DNA of 64,000 nt from Pontibacillus chungwhensis BH030062 (GTDB lineage: Bacteria > Bacillota > Bacilli > Bacillales > BH030062), in assembly GCF_000770675.1 (NCBI RefSeq), contig NZ_AVBG01000004.1, positions 1 through 64,000 on the forward strand, read 5' to 3'. Shown in pieces: positions 43,371 through 51,872 of this stretch; the stretch's first letter is position 1; each line of letters opens with the position of its first letter. The notes below the pieces were generated by a model. The model was not told the DNA's origin. It saw only the letters and a program-made list of their open reading frames with translations, and searched no databases. The translations under genes were made by a program, and so were the position numbers.

Positions 43371-44089
43371 ATTTTATTCCCCTTCTCTAACGAGCATTTT
43401 GCATGATTAATCGCATTCTCCATAGAACTTTCCGGGTCTTTTAGTGAGTTTCCATGTCCTACTCCTAAGTAAGTTGGATGATAGGATAAGAGATGTTCTG
43501 CAGTACGAATCGCAACTTCCTTATCCCATGTCGCCATAGCAGGGAACGGAAATGTCCATTGAAGATCTCCTGCCACAGCTACTCCACCTCTTGTTTGTAA
43601 AGCATCACCAGCTATTAAGCTGTTTGTTCGCTTGTCTAAGTAAGCCATTTGCCCTGGGGTATGACCAGGTGCATCAATAGCCATTAACGATCCAATTTCC
43701 TCTCCTTCAGTCAGCAACCGATCAGGCCTTGTGTTTATATTCTTCGGTACTCCTCCTTTTATTGGGTTCGTCCCTTCTCCTTCTTCTAAAGATTGGTCTC
43801 CCTCCAGGATTTTTAATTCCCTTTTCGGCATGAGTACTTCAACGTTTGAAAGCTCAGCTACTAATCCATCAAGTGCGCCAATATGGTCGCTATGAACATG
43901 GGTTATTAAAATTTTCTCTATTGGTTTTCCTATATCTGCTGCTGCTTTTAAAATCGCTTTTTTGTTAGTAGAAAGCCCAGCATCAATAAGGACCAGATGG
44001 TCATCTTCCTCAACAAAATAACAATTCACTGGAAAAAGGTTTGGCATGTAAGTTAGTTGATAAATGTAATCGTCTTTCGTTACTCTCAT
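43367..44089 (-). CDS. Metallo-beta-lactamase-fold hydrolase
   Basis: 240 residues from the ATG at 44089 (GGAGTG upstream; the frame upstream to 44128 overlaps the operator). The zinc motif THVHSDHIGALDG is the HxHxDH signature. IDAPGHTPGQMAYL gives the third His, LIAGDAL the bridging Asp, and GVGHGN the last His. The enzyme belongs to the glyoxalase II/lactonase-like group; thioester or lactone hydrolysis is likely but not proven. It is the first gene of an operon with the TetR regulator. Confidence 0.9.
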   Translation of the reverse strand: MRVTKDDYIYQLTYMPNLFPVNCYFVEEDDHLVLIDAGLSTNKKAILKAAADIGKPIEKILITHVHSDHIGALDGLVAELSNVEVLMPKRELKILEGDQSLEEGEGTNPIKGGVPKNINTRPDRLLTEGEEIGSLMAIDAPGHTPGQMAYLDKRTNSLIAGDALQTRGGVAVAGDLQWTFPFPAMATWDKEVAIRTAEHLLSYHPTYLGVGHGNSLKDPESSMENAINHAKCSLEKGNKM

Positions 44090-44102
44090 CCAATCACTCC
44101 AA

Positions 44103-44142
44103 ACTAATGGTATTAGTTTGATTATCAACTAACACCATTAGT
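44103..44142. promoter_or_regulatory. Paired TetR operators
   Basis: ACTAATGGTATTAGT (44103-44117) is a perfect palindrome with 6-base arms. ACTAACACCATTAGT (44128-44142) is a near-perfect second copy. They lie 14-53 bases before the metallo-hydrolase ATG, so a bound repressor would block the promoter. Confidence 0.7.
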
Positions 44143-44173
44143 TTTTCAACTAGTATAAGTTTAAAATCACCAC

Positions 44174-44206
44174 AAAAACCAGCTCTTAAGAAGAACTGGT
44201 TTTTTA
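44174..44206 (-). terminator. Terminator of the APC permease gene
   Basis: AAAACCAGCTCTT pairs with AAGAACTGGTTTT (one mismatch, 44175-44187 with 44191-44203), with A and T runs on the flanks. Confidence 0.75.
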
Positions 44207-44213
44207 AATGCGT

Positions 44214-45449
44214 TTATTCATGAATCGCTTTCGCTTCAAGCGTACCTTCATCTTTACTCGTAGTCATAATCGTTCCAAGCGCTACTAAAAGAGCGAATCC
44301 TAAAACAAGTTTAGAAGAGAAAAGTAAAATGACAACAAGTACCACACTAATCACACCAGCTGTTACGCGTATCAGTCTTCCTTTAAAGTTTACAAATACG
44401 CTTGCTACCGCTATAAACGCATTCCCAATAAAGAAGACATCTGCTGTTTTTACTAATAGGTCTAGTGTCACCATTTCAAAATACACGAGCGTAAATACAA
44501 TCATATGGATTACGCCTAATAACATAAGGGATCCAATCGGGACGCCTTTTCTATTACGAAATTTAATGAATGCCGGCAAGTTCTGCTGGCTTGCTACTAA
44601 ACGGGAGACGCCTCCAGTTACTAATATGTATGTCGTCATACATAAACTTAGCGTTACAAGAGAAATAAGAGGTAGCGCAAACTTGCCAAATAAAGGAGCT
44701 AAGATGACCGAAAGATCCGTAACTGCACCTTTACCCGACCACTGTACCGCAGCTGCAACTGTAAGGCTAACGACTGTCACTATGCTAGCACTATATAGAA
44801 CAGCTCGTTTGATCGTTTTATCCGGGTTTCTCACTTCTCCACTATAATTACCGACAATCTCCCAACCGACAAGCATCCAGAACAGTAATAGCAAACTTCC
44901 TCCAAAAGAAGATAAGTCAAAAGAGGTCGTTATAACCTGTTCAGGTGGATTAGTCCATAACGCTACCGCTCCTCCTGAGAATAAAATGACAACCGCAAAA
45001 GTCGAAAAGATAAAGGAGGCTCTCCCGATAAAGCTGACGTCATTCAAGAGGATAAGGACCCCAATTGCCATCAGAATTACACCTATGAATACTTCATTGA
45101 GAGTAAAACCACCCCACCTTTCCACATACTTGGCTGCTGTCATTAGGACGGCAATCGGTCCAATTGAGGCTGCTAACATAAAATAAATGGACGCAAGCTT
45201 TCGGTACTTCTCCCCAAATGCTTTATAAATTGAAATCGTTACTCCACCATCACCTGGATATTTTATAGAAATCTTCGCAAATAACATGGAAAATAAAAAC
45301 GTCACCATCATTATACTGAACCAAGCAAAGATGGCGTAATCACCGCTCGTGTCATAAACGAGGGTTGGTAACAAGATAATCCCTGACCCTAATACAGGGC
45401 CTATCATTAAACCACTTAATAATAGTGGTCCAAGTTTCTTCTCATTCAT
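44214..45449 (-). CDS. APC-superfamily amino acid/amine permease
   Basis: 411 residues with about 12 helices. The N-terminus MNEKKLGPLLLSGLMIGPVLGSGIILLP has the unwound first helix GSGI seen in APC carriers. FWMLVGWEIVGNYSGEVRNPDKTIKRAV is the conserved helix 6-7 region. AGGAGG precedes the ATG. The substrate is unknown. A LysR regulator is divergent 107 bases away and probably controls it. The protein is somewhat short compared with the 450-500 residues of many amino acid permeases. Confidence 0.88.
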   Translation of the reverse strand: MNEKKLGPLLLSGLMIGPVLGSGIILLPTLVYDTSGDYAIFAWFSIMMVTFLFSMLFAKISIKYPGDGGVTISIYKAFGEKYRKLASIYFMLAASIGPIAVLMTAAKYVERWGGFTLNEVFIGVILMAIGVLILLNDVSFIGRASFIFSTFAVVILFSGGAVALWTNPPEQVITTSFDLSSFGGSLLLLFWMLVGWEIVGNYSGEVRNPDKTIKRAVLYSASIVTVVSLTVAAAVQWSGKGAVTDLSVILAPLFGKFALPLISLVTLSLCMTTYILVTGGVSRLVASQQNLPAFIKFRNRKGVPIGSLMLLGVIHMIVFTLVYFEMVTLDLLVKTADVFFIGNAFIAVASVFVNFKGRLIRVTAGVISVVLVVILLFSSKLVLGFALLVALGTIMTTSKDEGTLEAKAIHE

Positions 45450-45555
45450 TTACAATTCCTCCTCCTCTTATTAGTATAGAGTCAGAGGACTTATCAGTAA
45501 AATTGAAATAATAAATAGAAACGATCATAAATAATGATGACAAGGAGGAAGATGA

Positions 45556-46455
45556 ATGGAGATTCGCCAATTACATTCATTTGTGAAAGTGGTTGAATAC
45601 GAGAGCTTTTCTAAAGCAGCATCCTCACTCGATTATGCGCAGTCCACGATTACATCTCACATTAAACAGTTAGAGGAAGAACTAGGAGCTCCTTTATTCG
45701 ACCGGTTAGGAAAGAAGATAAGACTAACAGAAGTAGGCGCACATTTCCTTCAGAAAGCAAGGCAAATGTTAGAGCTTTACGAAGAATCACGACATATAGC
45801 CATACCTTCCCAAAATCCAGAAGGCATTCTGACCATCGGAGCACCTGAGTCACTAGCTGTGTACCGGCTTCCCCAAATTATGCAAGCATTCAGACGATCT
45901 TACCCCAATGTTTACCTGACGTTGAAAGTTGGAGACTGCCCCGACTTGAATGAGTATATTCAAAATGGAGAGGTAGATGTTGCTATTTTGCTTGATATAG
46001 ATCTAAATACATACGAGGATTTAGAAACCGAACTACTCTTTAAAGAACAAATGGTTATGGTTGAAGCTCCTGAAGATATACCCTTACAAGGGGAATCTAG
46101 TGAACCCACGGCTCTTTATACAGAAAAGGGATGCAGTTATCGAATATTATTTGATGATTATCTTCTCCATCATCAAATTACCCCTCACCACAGTATGGAA
46201 TTTTGGAGCGTAGAAGCAATTAAGCAGTGTGTAAAATGTGGTCTTGGTATCGCGCTCTTACCTGCTATTACCGTTGAAGAAGAGATCGAACAAGGCAAAC
46301 TCAAAGTCGAAGAATGGTCTAAACCAGGAGTTAATGTAATGAGTATACTTGCTACTCATAAGAGCAAATGGAAATCACCTGCTATGAAAGCATTTATGGA
46401 GACGGCGAGGGAATACTTTGAAGAAGTAAGTGACCTTGTTCATAGTAAAAAATGA
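45556..46455 (+). CDS. LysR-family transcriptional regulator
   Basis: 299 residues. The winged helix MEIRQLHSFVKVVEYESFSKAASSLDYAQSTITSHIKQLEEEL is followed by the linker helix and two periplasmic-binding-protein-like lobes (from about 90). The pattern resembles CysL/YwfK/CcpC-like members, but the effector is not known. AAGGAGGAAG precedes the ATG. It is divergent from the APC permease, the classic arrangement for control of a neighbour from a shared promoter region. Confidence 0.92.
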   Translation: MEIRQLHSFVKVVEYESFSKAASSLDYAQSTITSHIKQLEEELGAPLFDRLGKKIRLTEVGAHFLQKARQMLELYEESRHIAIPSQNPEGILTIGAPESLAVYRLPQIMQAFRRSYPNVYLTLKVGDCPDLNEYIQNGEVDVAILLDIDLNTYEDLETELLFKEQMVMVEAPEDIPLQGESSEPTALYTEKGCSYRILFDDYLLHHQITPHHSMEFWSVEAIKQCVKCGLGIALLPAITVEEEIEQGKLKVEEWSKPGVNVMSILATHKSKWKSPAMKAFMETAREYFEEVSDLVHSKK

Positions 46456-46476
46456 CCTCTAAATTCAGAGGTCATT
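46451..46476. terminator. Terminator at the end of the LysR gene
   Basis: AATGACCTCT / AGAGGTCATT (46451-46460 with 46467-46476), 10-bp perfect stem, overlapping the LysR stop and separating it from the convergent gene. Confidence 0.7.
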
Positions 46477-46482
46477 GATCTC

Positions 46483-47067
46483 CTATTCAGGAGGCTTGTT
46501 CCACCTTATCACTTCAGCATTAGCGATATTCACTTCTCCTAAGCTCAAGATATGTGGTATGTAATGAAACATCCCAAATCGCGTCTCGCCCTTATGGTGT
46601 TGTTCCTCGAAGTATTCCGTCGTTGCAGGCGGAAGAGTCGTTAGCTCTTTATAATTGCTTGAGTTAATGATAAGGATTTGATCTTCTCCAATTTCCGACG
46701 CCGGTCCCTTGTAGCTTTCTTTCTCATACAGATAAATGACATTCTGATTATGCTCTAAGTTTGTAATCGGGATTTTATAAAACTGTAGTTTACTACTTAT
46801 GTTTACACCTAAGTCCTTTAAAGTTTTATAGACGAAGTATGGTTGAATAGGTAGAAAATGAACAACATCATTCCACAGACAATCTAGCTTAGGGATTCTT
46901 TTTTCTAACAACTTAGGCCTGTCTTGATGATCGTAATACTTTTTCTTATAGAGGTTGAGCAGTCCTTCATCTTTTAAACGATTTAACGGTGTTAACCTCT
47001 CACCTTTCATGTTTTTAGGTACCATGTGATAAATATATGGAATAAAGCATCCCCCCTTTAGGATCAT
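46483..47067 (-). CDS. Uncharacterised protein, Bacillus group-specific family
   Basis: 194 residues if the ATG at 47067 is used, but its ribosome site is poorly spaced (GGGAG directly before it). A stronger GGGGGG lies a few codons further on, so the true start may be inside. The sequence YIYHMVPKNMKGERLTPLNRLKD, then PKLLEKRIPKLDCLWNDVVHFLPIQP and FGMFHYIPHILSLGEV, forms a pattern I have seen in Bacillus proteins with no assigned role. It has no signal or membrane segment. Some toxin-like ADP-ribosyltransferases open with a Y-H-x-x-P motif like this one, but that is a weak hint only. Confidence 0.6.
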   Translation of the reverse strand: MILKGGCFIPYIYHMVPKNMKGERLTPLNRLKDEGLLNLYKKKYYDHQDRPKLLEKRIPKLDCLWNDVVHFLPIQPYFVYKTLKDLGVNISSKLQFYKIPITNLEHNQNVIYLYEKESYKGPASEIGEDQILIINSSNYKELTTLPPATTEYFEEQHHKGETRFGMFHYIPHILSLGEVNIANAEVIRWNKPPE

Positions 47068-47148
47068 ACTCCCTAAACATTAACAGAATATTGAGATAAA
47101 TAAAGAATTACATTTAGTGGTAATGAATGATATAATAGTAATAGAAAA

Positions 47149-47181
47149 AAGGTAGCCTGTTGATATCAGGCTACCTTTTTT
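47149..47181. terminator. Strong hairpin terminator
   Basis: GGTAGCCTG / CAGGCTACC (47151-47159 with 47167-47175) has A6 before and T6 after. It has TATAAT (47131-47136) just upstream but no gene between, so it may end a very short transcript or act for leftward reading. Confidence 0.75.
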
Positions 47182-47319
47182 ATTTATAAAAAAATAAAAA
47201 GAAAGACTTTTCACCATGTTCGGTGATGATTATGAATAACAATGATAACCTACCATTAAGATAATAATGCTACACTAAAGGAGACTCATAATACATTTAA
47301 AGAATAGGAGTTGTAAAAT

Positions 47320-47598
47320 GTGAATGTTATTTTTATTTTGTTAATTGGATTCATCATGACCGTTTTATTATCGTTTCTCTTTTATAAGCTTAGCCGTAAT
47401 AAGTCGCATTGGCTTATGAAGTACATACCCTCCATTACTGCAGCTTTAAGTATTGGTATAGTTTATATGAAAATGCTTTTCCTCTCTCAATCCTATGAGC
47501 CCATTACTGATATTGTTCTAATGATTATTCTCTCATTAGTGTTTGGTGTATCTCTATTATCAGCTATTCTTATAGATGTTGTGCGTAGAAAAGTTTAA
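47320..47598 (+). CDS. Small membrane protein, YesK-like
   Basis: 92 residues from the GTG at 47320 (AGGAG, 9 bases upstream). Three hydrophobic helices (about 3-24, 36-55 and 66-88) have a short basic loop (KLSRNKSHWLMKYIPS) and end in RRKV. The layout recalls the YesK family of small Bacillus membrane proteins. The function is unknown. It is a single gene. Confidence 0.6.
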   Translation: MNVIFILLIGFIMTVLLSFLFYKLSRNKSHWLMKYIPSITAALSIGIVYMKMLFLSQSYEPITDIVLMIILSLVFGVSLLSAILIDVVRRKV

Positions 47599-47660
47599 TG
47601 TTTGAGAAGTAGGATTAATAAATAATGAGGAAGCCAAAACTACTGACTCCCTCTTACCTC

Positions 47661-48884
47661 TTACATATGAATTTTGACCTCTTGCGTTTTGCAGTACTTC
47701 GGAAACACAAATCTATAGAACATTAAATAAACCGTGCCTATCCATAATAGAATTCCAGATAACATAAACACATACTGAACACCAACCCACTCTGTTAAAG
47801 CGCCAAACAGCAAGGTGGATACTCCGAATATGAGGGACAAAACGCCAGACTGAAGGGCATAGATCTTTGGAAGCTGTTCACCTGTAGCTTCCTTCTGCAA
47901 AAATGTATTCAGTCCCACACCTTTCACTTGGCCGAATATGCCATGGAAAAAAGCAAGTACTAACGCTACCCAGGCTACCTGATTAAAGCCAAACGAGAGC
48001 GTCATGACCACGACAACAAAAGAAGCCCCCAACATGTACGAGCGTAATTTGTGCTCTAAACGATTGTGGAATCTAGCACAAATAGATCCTCCTGCAATCA
48101 TGCCAAGGAAGAAACATGTGTTAAGGTACCCCCACCAGGCCTCAGACCGGCCAAGCACCTCATCGACATAGACATAGATAATAGCTGCCACCCATACGAC
48201 ATTGGCAATAGCCTCCATAACCATTTCAATATGAATGACGCGAAACAGCTTAGAGCGCCATATTACCTTAAACCCTTCGGATAACTCTCCTATCATTCTC
48301 TTTTCTCCGTTATGTTTCTTAAAAGGCACCGGATCCAGTATTCCATTTAAGAGTACCGTTGAGGTTACAAAGAGAATGAAGGTTAACCAAAGTAAGTTTT
48401 GACCACCGATGAGGGAGGCAAGTACCCCGCCGATCGCCCATCCCCCTAGCTGAGTACTCTCTGTTACAATCGAGACGAAGCTATTCGCCTTCACTAGCTC
48501 CTCTTTTTTCACTATTCTAGGAAGCATTGCATCTGTTGCTGGTAACGCCCAGCCATCTAAGAGTGCAATGGTGAGAATAAATACGAACAAGAATAGAACG
48601 GGAACTTGTGCAAGGGTATTCCATGTGGCTAATACGGAGAGAACGATTGTTTTACTCACCTGAGACGCCACAAGCAAAGTCTTTAGAGAATACCGATTCA
48701 TTAAGATCGGAGAGACCATACCGCTCATGAAGCGGCCAAACGTGTTCAAGAACGGAAGCATCGCTAAGACAAATGACGATTCCGTTGAAGCATACAAAAA
48801 CGTAATGATCCCAACTATATATAGTACATCACCAAGATTGGCGAGCATCTGCCCGCTCCACAATAATCGAAAAGAGTTCTTCAT
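47661..48884 (-). CDS. MFS transporter
   Basis: 407 residues from the second ATG (48884), which has AGGAGG seven bases upstream; the first ATG is 3 bases earlier. About 12 helices. The start MKNSFRLLWSGQMLANLGDVLYIVGI is typical of MFS_3-type exporters related to macrolide efflux proteins. The region TDAMLPRIVKKEELVKANS, with a motif-like PR, is conserved in that group. It probably exports a drug or metabolite by proton exchange. It is a single gene. Confidence 0.87.
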   Translation of the reverse strand: MKNSFRLLWSGQMLANLGDVLYIVGIITFLYASTESSFVLAMLPFLNTFGRFMSGMVSPILMNRYSLKTLLVASQVSKTIVLSVLATWNTLAQVPVLFLFVFILTIALLDGWALPATDAMLPRIVKKEELVKANSFVSIVTESTQLGGWAIGGVLASLIGGQNLLWLTFILFVTSTVLLNGILDPVPFKKHNGEKRMIGELSEGFKVIWRSKLFRVIHIEMVMEAIANVVWVAAIIYVYVDEVLGRSEAWWGYLNTCFFLGMIAGGSICARFHNRLEHKLRSYMLGASFVVVVMTLSFGFNQVAWVALVLAFFHGIFGQVKGVGLNTFLQKEATGEQLPKIYALQSGVLSLIFGVSTLLFGALTEWVGVQYVFMLSGILLWIGTVYLMFYRFVFPKYCKTQEVKIHM

Positions 48885-49053
48885 CATACGCCCTCCTATT
48901 TATCGGTCGTTCTTTTTGATAAAAAGGAGTTTCTACATGCCGTTATGACCTACTTTCTTTCAGGTATTCCCATCAAACCTTCTCCGAGACAATCTATTTA
49001 ATTCTTTGTTCATAAACTGTAAATGGTGGAGGGAATGATGAAAAACTCTTTTA

Positions 49054-49803
49054 CTATACGGGACAATAGAGATTCACTATGTTAAGTAAGCGACTCACAT
49101 CTTCAGACGCTACATGTTCACTTAAGCGAGCACCTGCAATAATGGGCGCCCATTGTAGGATATCTCCCTTCTTAAACCCACTCATTTCACAATAAATAGT
49201 CAGATACCGTTCAGCTAAATCTTTAGAATGCTGTAGGTAAAGCAAGTACGTGCGATACACATCAGCACGAGGGTCACCCGAACTAGCATCAACCCAGTCA
49301 ATAATTGAGATACCAGACTCTGTTTGAATAAGGTTATACAAGTGAAAGTCACCGTGGCAAAGCTTTGGAGTATAGTTGGACTCTTTTAGTAAATCTAATA
49401 GCTTCTCTTTTTGGGCTGCTTCAAGCATGGATGTTGCCTTAATTTGATCTGCTAATTTCTCTGTCATCGACTCCAACCCGTTACAAGGTATGGAATGCAC
49501 GTTGTATTGCACCTCAACAGACTGCTTCAGATAGCACTCAGCCTCATTCGGATTATCCATGAAGCGTACTCCAATGGATTCACCCTTTATGTACTCCATT
49601 ACAATGGCAGGTTTACCTTCAATCGTCATTACGTTGACAATACGAGGCACAGGCAGTCCACAAGAAAGGGCAAACTCTTGTTTCTTAGCTTCTTTCTGAG
49701 CCTCTGTACTTGGTAGATGTTCTTTAAAAACTTTTATAATATGACCATCACTTATATAGATCTTGGCTGTGTTGCCTTCTGCAATGGGTTCCCCAAGATT
49801 CAT
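49054..49803 (-). CDS. Aminoglycoside phosphotransferase-like kinase (APH fold)
   Basis: 249 residues from the ATG at 49803 (AAGGAGAG upstream). The kinase-like fold shows the nucleotide loop PIAEGNTAKIYI, the Lys strand HIIKVFK, the catalytic loop CHGDFHLYNLI and the metal motif IIDWVDASSGDPRADV. Proteins of this type phosphorylate aminoglycosides, choline, homoserine or fructosamine; the substrate here is unknown. It starts a region of small-molecule modifying genes (49054-53314), all on the minus strand. Confidence 0.88.
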   Translation of the reverse strand: MNLGEPIAEGNTAKIYISDGHIIKVFKEHLPSTEAQKEAKKQEFALSCGLPVPRIVNVMTIEGKPAIVMEYIKGESIGVRFMDNPNEAECYLKQSVEVQYNVHSIPCNGLESMTEKLADQIKATSMLEAAQKEKLLDLLKESNYTPKLCHGDFHLYNLIQTESGISIIDWVDASSGDPRADVYRTYLLYLQHSKDLAERYLTIYCEMSGFKKGDILQWAPIIAGARLSEHVASEDVSRLLNIVNLYCPV

Positions 49804-49885
49804 GTGCTTCTCTCCTTGCATTTAAAAATTCATGAGGTTAGCGGAAATAAAAAGCTCCAAGACTACCTATATATTCGAGTCCGCT

Positions 49886-50776
49886 CTATGCTTGAGAAAC
49901 AACAGGATGTTTCACCAGTTCAGGATAAGCACCGTTTCCTGTACTTTTAACATACAGGACGTCGTCCCCATTAAGCCTCTCACTTCTCATCGGCCACTCT
50001 GTCAACTCAGGTGTAAAATGAAAGATAATAGTTAAATCATTCCCGTTAGCTATTTTTGGGAGAATCTTCTCCAATTGAACTTGTTCCTTGCTGATTATAT
50101 CGTAGAGGTGAAGCGTTCCTCCTTGTTGTTTGAAGATGACAATACAATCGTCTTCCTGGATATAGTAGATATCGTCAGGAAAGTCGTATAGACAATGAAA
50201 CATTAAGATCCCATGAGCATTTATCGCGCCAAACTTTTCTGAAGCTGAGACTCTATCAGCAGCAAATTCATAGATACAAGATAGGTCTCTTAGATTCGTT
50301 CCATCTAGTTTCTTAAGCTTAGAATATAAGTATGGGTAGGGTGGAGAGTAAGACATCGAATACGTTTGTTCCTTTACCTCTTGAAATCCAAACTTCGGAT
50401 AGAAATCGAGCACACTTTGATTAGCAAACAAATAAAAGAAATCGCAAGCATCTTCATATTCCTGTAAAACCTTTTTCATCAATCTGGATGAGAGGCCTTG
50501 ATTTCGATAATCAGGATGTGTCATAACAGTGCCTACTTGCACAGCCATTCTCAGTTGCCCATCTATGACCAAATCTATAAGATTTACAGAAACGTTGGCG
50601 ATTACCTGATCACCTTGCACAAAGGAATAAGGGATATAACGTTCGTTCCAAAACCCTTTTTGGTACCATTCTTCAAAGCTAATTCCAAAAGTGAGTATAG
50701 CTAGATCATTAAAGCTCTTTCTTTTTTTAGCGTCATCTTTATAATTACTAACCAATTGCAGATCTTCTACTTTCAC
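49886..50776 (-). CDS. GNAT acetyltransferase, Eis-like
   Basis: 296 residues from a GTG at 50776 (GGAGGTAG, 8 bases upstream). The N-terminal GNAT domain (residues about 1-150) has the acetyl-CoA site VMTHPDYRNQGLSSRLMKKVL and FFYLFANQSVLDFYPKFGF. The C-terminal half (170-296) looks like a second, degenerate domain as in Eis-type enzymes. Target unknown. It is the upstream neighbour of the APH-like gene in the same direction. Confidence 0.83.
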   Translation of the reverse strand: MKVEDLQLVSNYKDDAKKRKSFNDLAILTFGISFEEWYQKGFWNERYIPYSFVQGDQVIANVSVNLIDLVIDGQLRMAVQVGTVMTHPDYRNQGLSSRLMKKVLQEYEDACDFFYLFANQSVLDFYPKFGFQEVKEQTYSMSYSPPYPYLYSKLKKLDGTNLRDLSCIYEFAADRVSASEKFGAINAHGILMFHCLYDFPDDIYYIQEDDCIVIFKQQGGTLHLYDIISKEQVQLEKILPKIANGNDLTIIFHFTPELTEWPMRSERLNGDDVLYVKSTGNGAYPELVKHPVVSQA

Positions 50777-50810
50777 TATATCTACCTCCGCAAAATCCTT
50801 CTGATACCAC

Positions 50811-50915
50811 TTATGAATTTTTAATATTCTTAACGATTAACATACCGACCCCTACAACTATTACAATCATCAGCAATATAAGAATAAGACCGGGGATCCC
50901 GAAACTACTTAACAA
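50811..50915 (-). CDS. Tiny single-helix membrane protein (34 aa)
   Basis: A TTG start at 50915 has AAAGGAG eight bases upstream. The product is LLSSFGIPGLILILLM followed by IVIVVGVGMLIVKNIKNS. The first half resembles the N-terminus of TatA proteins (F-G-I-P-G-L-I-L-I-L), but the FGP-K-LP hinge and amphipathic helix are absent. It could be a degenerate TatA relative, a small regulator or a toxin-like hydrophobic peptide. It lies between two GNAT genes in the same direction. Confidence 0.5.
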   Translation of the reverse strand: MLSSFGIPGLILILLMIVIVVGVGMLIVKNIKNS

Positions 50916-50937
50916 TTTATTCACTCCTTTAGAGACT

Positions 50938-51459
50938 TTACTTTAAACGTTCACCTTTCACTAGCTCATAATGAACAAAATTTTCCTTATTTCCACGGAA
51001 ATAGAAAGCGACAGGATCAGTTTTTACATATATAAATCCATTTCTCTCCAACACTTTCTGAGAAGCTATATGACTTGAGGTAGTTTTAGCCGTTATTCGT
51101 TCTAACTCCGCTACATGTTTCTCCTTTAGAAGAGTTTCTACTGCCCGCTTTGCCAGACCTTTCCTTGTATAATCTTGACCAATACGGTAACCTAAATCTC
51201 CAGTACTGGCAGTAGTATCTAAAACAATATTTATCCTTCCAACTATTGTGCCGGCCTTTTCCATGATTAAGTAATAATAAGCTTCCTTTTCCTTCTGTTC
51301 CTTAAGTAAGGAATCAAGCTTTTTTAAGAAGACATTCCATTCATAGTACGACTCTCCACGTGAAGGGACCATGGTTTCAAAGAAAGAGCGATTGGCAACT
51401 TCAAAGTGAAATAATGCTTTAGCATGACTACGGGTCAGTTTTTCGATATAAATCAACAT
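50938..51459 (-). CDS. GNAT acetyltransferase, RimJ-like
   Basis: 173 residues from the ATG at 51459 (GGAGGGGAGG directly upstream; a TTG one codon later is equally possible). The acetyl-CoA motif is LGYRIGQDYTRKGLAKRAVETLL and the C-terminal part ASQKVLERNGFIYVKTDPV is typical of GNATs that act on N-terminal or small amines. It overlaps the end of the deoxyribosyltransferase-like gene by 7 bases, so the two are co-translated. Confidence 0.85.
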   Translation of the reverse strand: MLIYIEKLTRSHAKALFHFEVANRSFFETMVPSRGESYYEWNVFLKKLDSLLKEQKEKEAYYYLIMEKAGTIVGRINIVLDTTASTGDLGYRIGQDYTRKGLAKRAVETLLKEKHVAELERITAKTTSSHIASQKVLERNGFIYVKTDPVAFYFRGNKENFVHYELVKGERLK

Positions 51460-51845
51460 CCTCCCCTCCATTCCAAAGCCATATTAATAACTTTATCCAA
51501 CGAATCAGAAGACTGTACTTCAGGTAGATGGGAGAAGGTACTCGTATTATTGAAGTCCTCCACATCTCTATGTGGTGCATATAAAATAACCTTTTTGTTT
51601 AAACCAATCCCCATCCCAAATTCAATATGTGTTCCTTTCCCACCAGGCAGAAGGACTACTATAAGATCCGCTTCTTTCACGCCATATTTCTCTTTTTGGC
51701 CGATTTCAACTAGCGCTTCCTTACTTGTAGCTCGATCATTTTGAGTCCAGTCATAAGTATGTACAAATCCTTCTAGATTCAATTTGTCCCTAACATAGCG
51801 TACCTGATCTCTGTTTTGAAACCCAGATGCGATAGTATACTTCAT
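51453..51845 (-). CDS. Nucleoside 2-deoxyribosyltransferase-like protein
   Basis: 130 residues from the ATG at 51845 (GGGAGAG upstream). The Rossmann-like fold has MKYTIASGFQNRDQVRYVRDKL, then KEADLIVVLLPGGKGTHIEFGMGIGLNKKVILY. The Glu in HIEFG corresponds to the catalytic Glu of the deoxyribosyltransferase family, and PGGKGTH is its substrate loop. It may transfer or hydrolyse a nucleoside or nucleotide sugar. It is translationally linked to the next GNAT gene. Confidence 0.82.
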   Translation of the reverse strand: MKYTIASGFQNRDQVRYVRDKLNLEGFVHTYDWTQNDRATSKEALVEIGQKEKYGVKEADLIVVLLPGGKGTHIEFGMGIGLNKKVILYAPHRDVEDFNNTSTFSHLPEVQSSDSLDKVINMALEWRGGC

Positions 51846-51872
51846 AAGAATCTCTCCCATAACTTCTCCATC

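Noticed and set aside
44329-44847. 172-codon plus-strand ORF
   Set aside because: It lies fully inside the APC permease gene on the other strand and has a Thr-rich shadow composition.
47131-47181. Small RNA gene between the TATAAT and the terminator
   Set aside because: The -10 is only about 15 bases before the hairpin and no -35 is clear, so a transcript would be too short.
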